A stretch of DNA of 64,000 bases, taken from positions 186,001-250,000 of the forward strand of contig JAJOHG010000002.1 of NCBI GenBank assembly GCA_021029095.1. The letters run 5' to 3'. Position 1 is the first letter of the stretch. Each line of letters begins with the position of its first letter. The translations under genes were made by a program, and so were the position numbers. Positions 1 through 12,535 of the stretch are shown piece after piece. Source of the DNA: Phellopilus nigrolimitatus (lineage: Eukaryota; Basidiomycota; Agaricomycetes; Hymenochaetales; Hymenochaetaceae). Under the pieces are notes generated by a model. That model was given only the letters and a program-made list of their open reading frames with translations, was not told where the DNA came from and made no database searches.

Positions 1-812
1 TCATTATTTTCTGATGAAGATCTTACTTGTGAGTTAGAATGGCTCTCGCCGATGCCCAACAGCTCGCCATCCGGAAGCTTCTGTCTAAGTCTGCATATGA
101 TAACACGATTTCCCCAGGCCCGCCTCTCCCTAAATCTCATCCCTCACCTGCGCTCATAGCAAAGCTCTTCCTCGAATGCTCGGAGCTTTACTCTTCTGCG
201 CGTGCTCTTGCGAAGACGCCCGGTGCCTCTCACGCCAAATCAAAGGGTCGGGAGAGCGACGAAGTCACTCCTGCGCTACGTCACTATCTTGCGGACACGT
301 CGGCACTTTGTGGTGCGCTCGCGCACAAATGGCTTGGCGTTGATGCGGGTGAAAACGGTGGAAGAACGCAGGGCGGCGCAGCGGTCGCGTTTCTTGGCTG
401 GGCAAAGTCAGAGCTCGAAGAACTGCGCGACGGGCGTCGCGGTGTCGTCAACTTTGATAGAGACAGGCGCGAGACGCGCGAGCTGATGAAGGGCAGGATA
501 GCGGAAGAGTTGGAATCGGTCGTCGTGTTCTGGAAGCACTATAAGAAGATGAACGATTCACTGCACTTTCAGCCAGTCCCCCGAACGTCGGAATTGCAGA
601 CAGTGATTCCTGCTGGACGTACTGCTGTTGCGGCAAAGCCGTTCACTCCGCCGCCCCCCGCCTTTGGACCAGGCTCTGTCGAACATGCCCGTCATCAGGC
701 TGAATTGCTTGAGCTCAATGTTGAAACTGACGATGTAGGGGAGAACAGATCTCAGGACAGACCCCCGATTGGACGTGAGCCTTCTTATGCTGGGGCAGGA
801 TCATATTTCTGA
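1..812 (+). CDS. BRO1-domain protein, PalC-like (3' end only)
   Basis: Only the last part of this gene is present; its 5' end lies before the window. The final exon seems to begin at an AG acceptor near 36-37 and stays open to TGA at 810-812. The protein has an alpha-helical BRO1-type stretch (LADAQQLAIRKLL, FLGWAKSELEEL). It then has FWKHYKKMNDSLHFQPVP, which resembles the end of BRO1 domains, where a lysine-rich helix is followed by N-D-x-(I/L)-x-F-x-x-V-P. The tail of about 70 residues is proline-rich and looks disordered. In fungi, short BRO1 proteins of this kind are annotated as PalC, the ESCRT-III-binding member of the alkaline-pH Pal/Rim signalling pathway. The BRO1 assignment is fairly secure. 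PalC rather than another BRO1 protein is inferred from the missing long C-terminal region. Confidence 0.7.
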
Positions 813-899
813 AAATGTAAGATGCAATCCGCAGTTGTTTTAAGAGTGTAACATTGCCTGTTGTACAGTATCTAGTATTCAACCCAATCTCTATACTTG

Positions 900-1907
900 C
901 TATGGATAGGGAGGTAAGCCCCATTTTACGGGTTCGAAATCTTCCAGCGAGCGGAGTATTTCATCGGCCTTATAAATGCCTGAATATTCTACATCAAGAA
1001 GGTTCGAATCAGGCACCCATGCAACTGTTGCAAGGATAATCATTAGATTTCTCCAACATAAAAGAGAAAAGAATAAAAGACTCACCATGCATGCCTGCTC
1101 TCTTCCCAGCCTGTACACCAGGGATCGCATCTTCGAACACGAGCCCCCTAGCTCTGATCAACCTTTCCTCGACCCCTGCTTTCTCAACCTCTGCTGTTCC
1201 AACCGGCAACCCGAGCAACTCTCTCGCGGCGACTAGAAAAATATCTGGGCACGGCTTTCCCCTGCTTTTATCGATCCTATCGTCGTCACCGCACACGACC
1301 TTACCCTCGAAGCAACCGAAGAGGTGCTCGAGATGGGTCGTCTTAAGCTCGAACTTCCCGCGGCGCGTACCGGTAGCGACCGCGATAGGGATCCCTTGCG
1401 CGTGGAGGTGCTGCACGAGGCGGACCGCACCCGGAAGCGGCTGCACGTGCGGCCACAAAATATCCTGCTGCTCGTCGCGCTCGCGTAAGTAGTCTTCGAT
1501 AGTCAAAGGGATGCCAGGGAAGAACGAAAGGAGGTGTTCAGCGGCCTGACGTTCGGCTGTCTGTCGGGGCGACGTTTAAGCCAATGTACAGCTTCTTATC
1601 TCAATGAAGACTGACGCTTTCCCATTAGGCCAGCCTTGATGTCCCATGTCATCTTCTTTCCGAATTTTCCAAGGATATTGTCTGGATAGTGATCCATTTT
1701 GGGTCCACAGCAAGAGGTTATTCCGAGTCTGACTTACTCGTTACGTCCGTATATATGCGCTCTGAGTCGATGAGCAAACCTGAAAAATGCATGAAAATTA
1801 GCACTAATAGTAGTGGTAATAAAAAGCACGTTGCTACCGTCCATATCGAAGATAACATATTCTACCTTCGGTGTGGAAGCAGGAGACGAAGCATCGACGA
1901 CGGACAT
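900..1907 (-). CDS. HAD-superfamily phosphatase (pseudouridine-5'-phosphatase/HDHD1-like)
   Basis: Five exons can be followed on the minus strand from ATG at 1905-1907 to TAG at 900-902. Exon 1 (1838-1907) ends inside HAD motif I, and splicing gives DMDGLLIDSE with the nucleophile and acid/base aspartates. Later exons give GKFGKKMTWDIKAGLMGK and PERQAAEHLL (cap domain), VATGTRR (motif II), GKPCPDIFLVA (motif III lysine) and VFEDAIPGVQAGKRAGM (motif IV acidic pair). The last exon supplies VAWVPDSN and ends in WGLPPYP. This arrangement matches the HDHD1/GS1 group of small soluble phosphatases, which dephosphorylate pseudouridine 5'-phosphate or related sugar phosphates. The exact substrate cannot be read from sequence. 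The divergent glutaredoxin gene starts about 160 bp upstream of the ATG, so the two may share a promoter. Confidence 0.85.
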
Positions 1908-2069
1908 GGTGGTCGATATTGAAAGCGAAGGTAAATCATGATCGTGTTACTCTTGAGCGCAGATCAACGCGAGGCGTTCCCACGAATACAACGAGTGCAC
2001 GTGTCTTCCAGGCCGCGTCATGAGCTCCTACATCCACAACCACCATACGACACAAGAGAACTCAACGAA

Positions 2070-2916
2070 ATGGACTTGCCAGCGCCTTCGACAAACTCAA
2101 ATGCATCACGCACGTTCCGCTCGCCGTACCGGCGGAGACGTATCGTCTGGTTCGCCGTCTTGCTCACCATCGCAGGCCTGTTCTTCCTAGCGCCATCGTC
2201 TTTCTGGGAGACGGGCCACGGGCACACGCTGGTCGAAGTTGGAAAGGCTTGGATCCCCTCAAAGTCCATCGATGTGAAGTCTTACACGCCGGCAGAGGAG
2301 CTGCGCGATTTGTTGCACATGGTGGCAAGCTCTGAGCTCAGGATCCCACCCAACGTGGACCCGTCAAAACCGCTCGACAGGAAGGTGTATGGTGGCAATT
2401 TCAAGAATGTTGCATGGCTACAGGAACCACAGGCAGACACTCCGATCATTGTTTTCAGTAAGGTATGTAATGATGGCACGTCCGTGGCGACTTCTGCTAA
2501 ATACTTTGAATTTCTTAGACGTATTGCCCGTGAGTTTTGTAAAGTATATCTCATAAATATATTTCCTCATATAGCTGTCTAGTTACTCCAAAAAGGCGAA
2601 GGAACTTCTTGGCACTTACGATCTCTCCCCATCTCCAAAAGTTGTCGAGGTCGATCTGCGAGGTGCGATCGGACCCTTTCATTATTTTTCTATAGCAATT
2701 CAAACATCCGCTTTTCCAGATGACGCAGACCTCATAAAGGCCATTCTGACCCGTCTGACTGGCCATTCGACATTCCCCAACATCTTCATCGAGGGGCAAT
2801 CCATCGGCGGGTCTGACAACTTGGCGGGTCTGCATGCAGACGGGAGGCTCATAAAGCTACTGACGGACGCAGGTATATCAAGCAACGCGGATGTGGAGTC
2901 TCTAGAGAAAGAATGA
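2070..2916 (+). CDS. membrane-anchored monothiol glutaredoxin (Grx6/Grx7-like)
   Basis: Four exons (2070-2462, 2519-2529, 2583-2662, 2720-2916) sum to 681 nt and a 226-residue protein. I chose the ATG at 2070, not the upstream in-frame start at 1938, because it gives a short cytosolic tail (MDLPAPSTNSNAS) before a basic patch and a hydrophobic segment, WFAVLLTIAGLFFLA. A lumenal linker and a glutaredoxin domain follow: IIVFSK, active site TYCPYSKKAK, TFPNIFI and GGSDNL. The CPYS active site has serine in the second position, as in yeast Grx7, so it is monothiol. The single N-terminal membrane segment also matches the early-secretory-pathway Grx6/Grx7 type. Exon 2 is only 11 nt and encodes the catalytic T-Y-C-P start. 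Confidence 0.88.
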
Positions 2917-3477
2917 GGATAAGAAATTTGGGGAGGGGGTTCGTGTACTGTAAGATATTTGTAAGTTCCTTTGCCCTTGTATGTATGTATGTTTACTTTG
3001 ATGAATCACTGTGCGCAACCTGTCCGTTTGACTGCCATCGCTACTAGTATCGCTATTATCATGCATTTGAATATCTCACATGTGTTCTTCGACATGTTTC
3101 CGCAGGTTTCGTGCAGCCTACGGATGCATAATCATGACAACACAAACAGGCGCCTGAAATCAGCATCTGGAACTCGCAACTGCTCTCGGTGGTCCGCAGG
3201 TCAAATGTTGACTTCTCGTTAGTAATCCTCCTGTCTTGACTTGTGCACTCCGTTCTATCTGCAAGCTTGACACCCCCTCGCTACGCTATACACTATGGAA
3301 ATTCGAAAAAGACAAATCACTGAGACACATCGTTTTGGTTTTGGCAATCGATCTCAAGCCGATATTGATTCTAGTTATACATCAAGAGAAAACTTGGGAG
3401 ACTTCGCTTCCGGACCCTACATGCTTAGTATCGGCTGTAACATAGGCTTATTATGGCCGACTTGCGCAAAGTCTGCC

Positions 3478-4062
3478 TCAATTATTTCCATCAAGCCTTC
3501 CTCCGGGCAGTAGGAACCAATCCTTACGAAGGGTGATCTCATTGGCATCGGAGGAGATCAGTTTATCGGGAATCATGACCATGCTGCGCTCCTCGGGATA
3601 TTCAAACTGAAATAAGCCTCCTCATATTCGCATGGCTTGCGAATCAAACCAAAGATAGACTTTCTGTCAGTGCTGACGAGCGAGGCAGCGACTTCCTTAG
3701 GCGAATGCCGGGTACGCATCGATATCTGCGCCTGCCTGCGCATCCGTCGTGAACTCGTACGAGACGAGCCTGCCTGTGCTATTGACAGCGAAGCTCTTGC
3801 CATATACCGGCGATCCGCTGCTCGAGCTAACCGGTCCCATGACAATGGCAGTCGCATACATTGAGTACCAGCGATGGTGCGGAAGAGGAATCGCTCACCC
3901 GCATGCTGCTCCAGGTCGAAGCGCCTATGGACGAGACAGACAGCAAACGTTTCGTCTAATCCATATTTGGAGATTATGCACGCCAAATTATTGAGGATAT
4001 CATGCAGGTCAGCTGCTCGTTCTGCAGCTTCGTCGGCGAACGGGAGGGCATTGTAGAATCTG
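3478..4062 (-). pseudogene. decayed fragment of an unknown fungal protein family
   Basis: Coding-like sequence runs on the minus strand but changes frame at least twice. The upstream piece reads FYNALPFADEAAERAADLHD, then YGLDETFAVCLVHRRFDLE and GERFLFRTIAGT. Near 3862 the reading must shift to continue as YATAIVMGPVSSSSGSPVYG and LVSYEFTTDAQ, which ends in a stop. Further shifts are needed for FGLIRKPCE and for the last piece, ERSMVMIPDKLI to TGA at 3478-3480. No start codon is evident upstream of 4060. The pieces resemble, from memory, a hypothetical-protein family common in mushroom genomes, but I cannot name a function. No set of introns with GT-AG borders repairs the shifts, so I call it a pseudogene. 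Confidence 0.6.
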
Positions 4063-5113
4063 CGGTGCTCGTGTCAGTCTAAATCATTATGTGCATGGAG
4101 AGTCACAGTACGCTGCGTCTCTATCTCCGTTCCGTGCCGATGATGGTTCTTTCTGCGCAGCATTAAACCTATGCCCATCACGAAAGAATTAAACAAAAAA
4201 ACGCGTGAGTGCGTCGTACTGTTACCAATGTGTACTGCGACTGACTCTTTTTTATAATAGCTATCCTTATAATAGCTATCCGAATTCACGCGAATAAGTG
4301 ACATCTGGCTCATGAGACAAATGTAAGTCAGGTGTAATTTGGTAGTGGGAAAAGACATACGTTGGGTAGTGTGTCGGGTATCTTGATACTATATGTCTGC
4401 CGAGCAAAAACTCCGTGATCACTCTGAAATTTGACTTTCAGACCCACTGAACGTAGAGAGGATTCTAGAGTTGGCAGGTCGTACTCCAACTGGAGTTGGT
4501 TTTATAAGCCTTCGACCTTATGTTTGCACAAGTTGATGGCAATTAGATTGAAGGCCCGTCTTATGCTGAATCCCGCATAAGACACCCTGCTTTTCCAGTG
4601 CACTTCGAAATGTACCTTCCCGACATAATTGACAATTGGCAAGTACTGGCCCTGGGCCTAGCACTACATATTGCACCGCGTCAAATTCTCGGCCTATAGT
4701 GAAGATGATCAGATGATAATTTCCTGGAAAAGGTCGCTTTTTCCTCACGAATTGCAAATTCATCGTCCCTCGACTATGCCTTCCTTTCTATACCATCATA
4801 AGCACATTTTTTGATTCTACCTTCGGACTTTGGGAACTTAAGTTTACTTTCTACACGATAAGTATCAGGATTTGTCATATAACATCTCATTGGATCGGCC
4901 GCGTCGGTATAAGGAGGCGAATGTGGGGAGTCCGAAGCGCGACTCGGAGAGTGCGATAATCACGTAGCCGGTGAATGTGTGATCGTCAATACTTACTCAG
5001 CGTTGAAGTATTGGCATGGTCGTTGGTATCCCGCCTTGACTTCTTCCAGTTTCCCCCCTTGACCTCTTCCAGCTTCCACCATTCGACGACAAGCCTTTCA
5101 AGTTCTGAAGAGG
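4063..5113. other. intergenic, no gene seen
   Basis: About 1 kb of low-GC sequence between the pseudogene and the NADH pyrophosphatase gene. The open frames here are short and have no recognisable motifs. The only repeat noticed is a tandem duplication of the unit TATAATAGCTATCC near 4252-4281. Confidence 0.5.
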
Positions 5114-6865
<1,752 letters not shown>

Positions 6866-7062
6866 AGCGTATATACATACTTATACATCAGGGGATGCGA
6901 ATTTTCTGAAGGGCTTCCACGAAATGTCCCATGACCAGCGTAGCAAAAAATCGAAATCTCGTGGACCACCTCGGAACTGATTGTTTACTCTCGTTTGGTT
7001 CTGCTTATGTAGAGTGCCACCGGCTCGCTCCGCAGGGTAATTCTGGTTCACCTGCAACCGCT

Positions 7063-9094
7063 ATGTCTGGAAACGATTCGTACGTGAAAATGCGGTTGAT
7101 GTAGTATGCTTACTCACTTTTGTCACATAATATAGTAAAGGATCTACTAGTATCGGCGGCTTGGATGAAATGGCTGAGACGTAAGTCTTCATTTTGAATA
7201 TTCGGAGGTTCGACCTATGCACCACCATGATTAGCAAGAGGTGGCTGCAGGGATCTTCCATTTAGGACCAGTGCATATATTCATTTTTATTGAATACAGA
7301 GAAACGGCCGATAGTACCCAGCCGCCTGCGGTCGATGCGACGCCCGACATTATACCGTGAGTATTTGACTTACACGATTTTACACTTGCTTGACACAGTA
7401 TTTCTCACTTGATATTGGTAGTAATGCGACGTTTAACAGCGCACTTCAGTAGGTTCAAACTGGCATGTTCTGAAGAAAGTCGATTAGTAACTTTAACTAC
7501 CGGTCTCATATAGTGTCGAGGCCATTATATTTAAAAAGTATGTGGATCGTCCTTTCTTTTTCCTTTGTATGTACTAATGTCGTTTATAGTGGCCGAATGA
7601 TTGAGTGCGTCACGATCTTGATGTTTATTTTACGATACTGAGTGCGCTTTCCTCAGAAACGTCGATGAAATACGGAAATTTGTTGGACTGTAAGTCATAT
7701 AGTACGGTATTTGGTGCTTTCATTGACATATCAGCAGGTTGCGCCCCCCTACAGCTACAATAATGTCTGCCTCGACGTGTGTGCAAATCTATACGCCGTT
7801 ATCGAAAATGCTAACGATCTTTGTAGACTGGTGACAACAACGACAGAGTGGGACGAGTGGCTTAGCAGCATAAATGCAGGGTTTCCAATTTCCAACATCG
7901 ATTGTGTACCACAAGCACTTTTCCAGGACACTGTGCAGGAACTTAATAAAATACTCGGTGACATTAAATATCCTCGATTTCTAGCTTCTTTTCGAGTATG
8001 TAATTTGTTTTATTTCTACTTGTGCTTTTCTTACTTACGCGATGTGAAGTTCACAAACTCATTCATTGATGAAACAAAATATGTGGAAAAACTCCGAGAT
8101 TGGGCAGCCTTTTTGAAGCCGGAAAACTTCGAGGGTGAAGGCGTCGATACTTATCATTTCTCTGCTTTACATTCCGCGTTACTTCTCGCATGGGCTTGTA
8201 TGAACGAATCAGATGGAGAGAATGAGGTGTCCCAGCGAAAAGGAGCTGATAGTCTTATCCAGCTTGCTTTTCAAATGCGTAGCGGAGCTAAACACAAGGT
8301 CTCGTACGTACTTTATATCTCTCTTTGCCTCCGTTTGAACTTATATATACTGCGTACGCAGTTTCGAGGTCGATGTGGCCATGCCTGTAAACCCGGAAAT
8401 GCGCATACAGGTTCCATACGCCAGCGCAGATGCCGTCGCTACGCTGCCATTTCCAAGAGACCTTAATCAGAAACTTGTGAATGATTTGAGGGAGCACTTC
8501 CGTCTTCACTGGTCTGTAATTGCAAACAATGGCTCGTACGTTAATCTGCCAATCAGCATCCTGTCGTTCCTAGTGGAAGAAAAACGATTCAAGGCGCCAC
8601 CGAATCAACTCGCTATGTACTTTACTGCAGCTCTGTATCATCGTCGCGCGCTAGGACTTCCAGACATACCTGTTTTTGGAGCATCAGTGGACGGTGGAGT
8701 GTTCGAACTCTTTATTTCCGGGTGGGATAAAGGTGTCAACGGGACGGATATTGTGGTACGTCTGCAAATTTGTTTCTACCCGGGGACATTTGAAGAAAAC
8801 TCAAAGATTAACATTCGCATGTAGAAAACGCGCACATCTGGCTACACCTGGAATCTTGAAGACCCTCCACAGCTCGTCCAATGCTTTTTCTTCCTCTGCA
8901 GACTCTCTGATCACATCCACGATGAGATGCAGAGCATGTTTGCAGGCTTGGATAAACACAAACTTATTAGGACTATTAAAGAAGAGGCAAAAAACAATGC
9001 TTGGCGAATTTTAGATCCGAAGGGGAAATACGACGAATCAGAGGACGAGATCTCCGCCTCGTCGTCGGATGATGAATCAGGGGGTTATAAATGA
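7063..9094 (+). CDS. unknown fungal protein with a run of small symmetric exons
   Basis: I do not recognise this protein. Eleven exons can be chained without a stop: 7063-7079, 7136-7180, 7300-7356, 7422-7448, 7514-7537, 7590-7604, 7657-7689, 7755-7995, 8050-8303, 8362-8755 and 8825-9094. They sum to 1377 nt (458 residues). The N-terminus, spread over seven exons of 15-57 nt, is polar (MSGNDSKGSTSIGGLDEMAE). The body includes TTTTEWDEWLSSINAGFP, YVEKLRDWAAFLKPENFEG, PYASADAVATLPFPRDLN and FGASVDGGVFELFISGWDKG. The end is acidic and serine-rich (DEISASSSDDESGG). No signal peptide, membrane span or known catalytic motif is visible. The acceptor of exon 8 at 7754 was chosen because it restores the long downstream frame. 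The gene is probably real because long frame continuity holds across ten introns. Confidence 0.72.
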
Positions 9095-9802
9095 CGACTC
9101 ACATGCGACTTTTCGACATACCTACACTCTGCCGCTCGAGAGAAAACATCGGTATTTTTGGCTTGAACGAGGAACGGGAATATGGAGGATACGTGGCGAC
9201 ATGGTGCGCCAAGGTCGATCGCGCGGTAGTTTGAGTCGCAATGACAATGTCTGCATGTACGTAGATGCGAGTCCTATGCGTGGCTCCATCCGAGGTGTCT
9301 GAGCCCTATGTTAGTTGGCATCACGACATAACGAGAAGAATTGGAGTGCAAGTAGTAGTAAGCCGGAAACGCGCTGATAGCTATGGGGTTTTCTCGCTTG
9401 TCCTGCTCGAGTTGAATTACATTCATTTGCCCGTGTGGCTTTTGGACAATCAAACTAGTGGCAGCGTCGATATGACTTGTATTTTGCTGAAATAGCGGTG
9501 AAATTAGTATTGGATTTTCGTCTTCGTGGCGCTTGCGAAGACACGAAAAAGCATCCAAGTATATCGTTTAACCCGTAGTAAACGCGCGAGAGACGCTCGA
9601 GTGCGCATACATGCTGTTTATCACTACGAAAATTGTTCGAACTCCGACTACGCCAAACACAGTCAAATAAATCTCGCCACATCAAGCTCACATAAGCATA
9701 TAATCTCAACAATTAGGGTACAATAATGTCCAGTTCGGCCGAGTGCCGAGTCTTCCTACCTATAAACTCACGCTGACTAAGCGGTGCTTTGACTTTCGGG
9801 TA

Positions 9803-10114
9803 TAGTGTTGCCGTGGTTTGGTTTGGTCCGGTTTTCAGCCTTTTTGCTGAAAACCGAACCAAACTTCCGGTTCGGTTCGCAAATTTTAGCCAAACCGAAC
9901 CGAGTTTCCCGGTTTGGTTCGGCTTGGTTCGGTTTAAACTGCGGTTTAATTACCATATATGGCAATAAGCTCGGTTTGAAACAGGATTTGGCCCAAACCG
10001 CACGGTTTGTTTTTACTATTTCATCAAACCGAACCGAATCGAAACCGAACCAGAGGTTTGGTTCAGTTTCAAACCGGGTTTGGATCGGTTCGGGACCAAA
10101 CTGCGGCAACACTA
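9803..10114. mobile_element. hAT-type MITE (312 bp) with 8-bp target duplication
   Basis: The element has perfect 11-bp terminal inverted repeats, TAGTGTTGCCG at 9803-9813 and its complement at 10104-10114. It is flanked by the identical 8-bp duplication TTCGGGTA at 9795-9802 and 10115-10122. An 8-bp duplication and ends beginning TAGTG fit the hAT superfamily. The inside is packed with forward and inverted copies of a GGTTTGGTTCGG-like motif, with no coding capacity. The open frames on both strands here are by-products of the repeats. Confidence 0.88.
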
Positions 10115-10277
10115 TTCGGGTACCATTATGATTGGTTTGTGGCGTTGCAGTCAACGTGAATGCTCCATCTTGACTGGTATGTCCTTGCACTATACATGTA
10201 TATATATATATATTATTATTATACAGTCTTGGCTTATAACTCATAAGGTCTAAGCTCTGACGACTGCACGATCAGCC

Positions 10278-12429
10278 ATGATTTCATCGTTTCGCAGCAT
10301 TTTCGCCCTCGTCGTCTTTTTGCTCACAAGTGAGTAGAGCCTCGGACGATGCTTCATTTATTTGACTGTCCTGTACTACGTCAGATCTAGTCGGGGTATT
10401 CCCTTTTCACATCCTAGTCCCTTTTCCGACTTCAGCATCCTCGTTTTCAGCAAAAGTCAACGTTTCTTTGCGCTTCTGTTTGCCTTCGACATCGTGTTGC
10501 ACATTACATCCGAGCGTCCCTAAGCCCGATGTGAAGCCTTACATCCGCTGGCATAGATTTCCCATCAATTTCCAGACGGCCCCGCTCATAGCTGTACTTC
10601 TCCTGCTTGCAACGCGTGTCTTGGATGGCACCGATGTGAGACAAGGGATAGTGGGCACAAATGGCATAGAACCCATTGCTATCATGGCGCTGTTCATGTC
10701 ATTGGTAAGAACAGGCTTTTCCTCCTCATTTCATTTTCTGACTTGCTTAAAGGCCTATTTGTCGGTTTCGCTAGACACTACCGGGTTATTTCGTTTCCTT
10801 GCCTTCTGGGTTGCGCGCAAGGGAGGCGCTTCCGGCAGGAAATTATATTTTTATTTGTATCTTTTCTTCTTTGTCTCCGGTGTTGCAGTAGGAAATGTAA
10901 GACAAATTCAGACAACATGCCTTGCACTATTGATGAGTCTAAACAGGATCCTGTCATTCTTTTTGGAACTCCGTTCCTTGCGTACTTCTCTCATGTAACT
11001 GGGTGAGTTTTCTTATTTTTATTGCTTGGAATGGTTTTCTCACATCTGTTGGTGCCATCTCAAGCGTTGTGCCTCCCACGGCATGGATATTCGCGCAGTT
11101 CTCAGCGGCAAACATGGGTTGGTAGTCCTTTGTTATCCAGCCCATTGTTTGAAAGAAGACTTGACTGAGTAGCACTCATTATTTTTTCTAGCGTCTGCCG
11201 TTCTTCCTCCGTCAAATTTGACCAATCTCGTCTTGACCAGCGCTTTCTCCATCTCTTTCATCACTTATGCAGCCCACACAGTCCTCCCTGCAATTGCGGC
11301 CGGAGCTGCGGTGTACCCGGTCCTCGCCTTCGGACTATTCGCCTCGCGAGACTGGATTCCCCGCCAGCTTGATGTTGTTGCCCTGCAGGACCCGATTTCG
11401 CCTGCCAGCGCCGAGCCGCCTACGTCTTCGGATGATGTGGCGGCATCGTCCACGCCAGCGAGCTCTGCTCGCCACGTGGGCCATGCTCCAGGAGTCCTGA
11501 AAGACAAATTTGGCGCGATATTTGGCGGCGTCCTACTCTCTTTGGCGCTGATTGTTCTCATTGGAACTTCACCTTTGAAGATCCAAGTGTGGGAAGTAAC
11601 CGTTCCGCCAGCGCTCATCATGCTCGCCAGGGACATCTGGCATGATAGGTCGAGGTGGAGAAAAGAGGAGCTACCCCAGGAACATAGTTCCACAGTGCAA
11701 GGACAGGCAGCAGGCCCTTCAGATGTAGAACTGCAGCCTCTTTCGATTAGCACTATTCCACCACACCAGGAATCCACTGCGAAGGAACATCAGACACTCC
11801 TCTCTCTTATTTCCGACCTGAAACAGGAAAAGCTGCCTACATTGTGCAGCATCCTTCCTCGTCTGCCGTTCTCCCTGGTGCTCTTTGCGTTCTGCATGTT
11901 CATCCTCGTTCAGGCCTTGACCACCCGAGGATGGGTCGAAGTATTCGCCATATGGTGGACAGCGTGGGTACGTGTCTGCTCCAAGGCAGGCTCAGGATCC
12001 GCCATAGTGGGGGCGATCGGTGGGATGCTACTTGTTAGCGTGTTACTCTGCAATGTACGTCGCTCTCATTCACTACGCGTACTCTTCCTAACCTATAATC
12101 AGCTGTGTGGAACGAATATCGGAACGACCATCCTTCTCGCTCGTGTCCTGCAGTCCTGGCTCGAGACATCCGCTTCGTCCGGTATCGCCGTCTCCGCAGG
12201 AGTGAAACTCGGCTCGATCTACGCACTAGCTCTCGGGACCAATTTCGGCGCATTCACGTTCTCGTTCTCTGCCTCGCTCGCGGGCCTCCTCTGGCGCGAC
12301 ATTCTCCGACAGAAGGGGATCGTGGTCCGTCAAACACAATTTGCTCTTCTAAACCTCCCAATTATAGGTGTCGCAACCATATCTGCCGCTGTGGTGCTTG
12401 TTGCGGAGATGTATGTTGTCAAACCCTGA
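10278..12429 (+). CDS. ArsB/NhaD-like (ion transporter superfamily) membrane permease
   Basis: Several exons build a polytopic membrane protein. ATG at 10278 opens a hydrophobic first exon (MISSFRSIFALVVFLLT). After an intron the frame gives PLIAVLLLLATRVLDGTDVR, IEPIAIMALFMSL, AYLSVSLDTTGLFRFLAFWV, VSGVAVGNDPVILFGTPFLA, VVPPTAWIFAQFSAANMASA and VLPPSNLTNLVLTSAFSISF. These match the pattern of arsenical-pump/citrate-transporter type permeases, whose re-entrant loops contain NDP and SNLTN motifs. A cytosolic linker of about 150 residues, rich in serine and proline, sits in the middle. The second half ends with LGTNFGAFTFSFSASLAG and VVLVAEMYVVKP. The substrate (arsenite, Na+ or an organic anion) cannot be told. 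The acceptor of the second exon is ambiguous between two sites near 10434-10450. The gene is convergent with the flavin monooxygenase, with stops 106 bp apart. Confidence 0.78.
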
Positions 12430-12535
12430 TTGTTGTTTCGAAGCCATTGGATCCTTTCATTACCATCCACGAGTCTCCCTTTACTCTCAGGAAAATTTTG
12501 CTATACACGGCAGTACACGATACATTAAGGACTCC

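Noticed and set aside
9777..10244. Open frames of more than 100 codons on both strands over the hAT MITE
   Set aside because: They are translations of a repeated GGTTTGGTTCGG-type motif and give only repetitive F/G/R/E/P/N strings.
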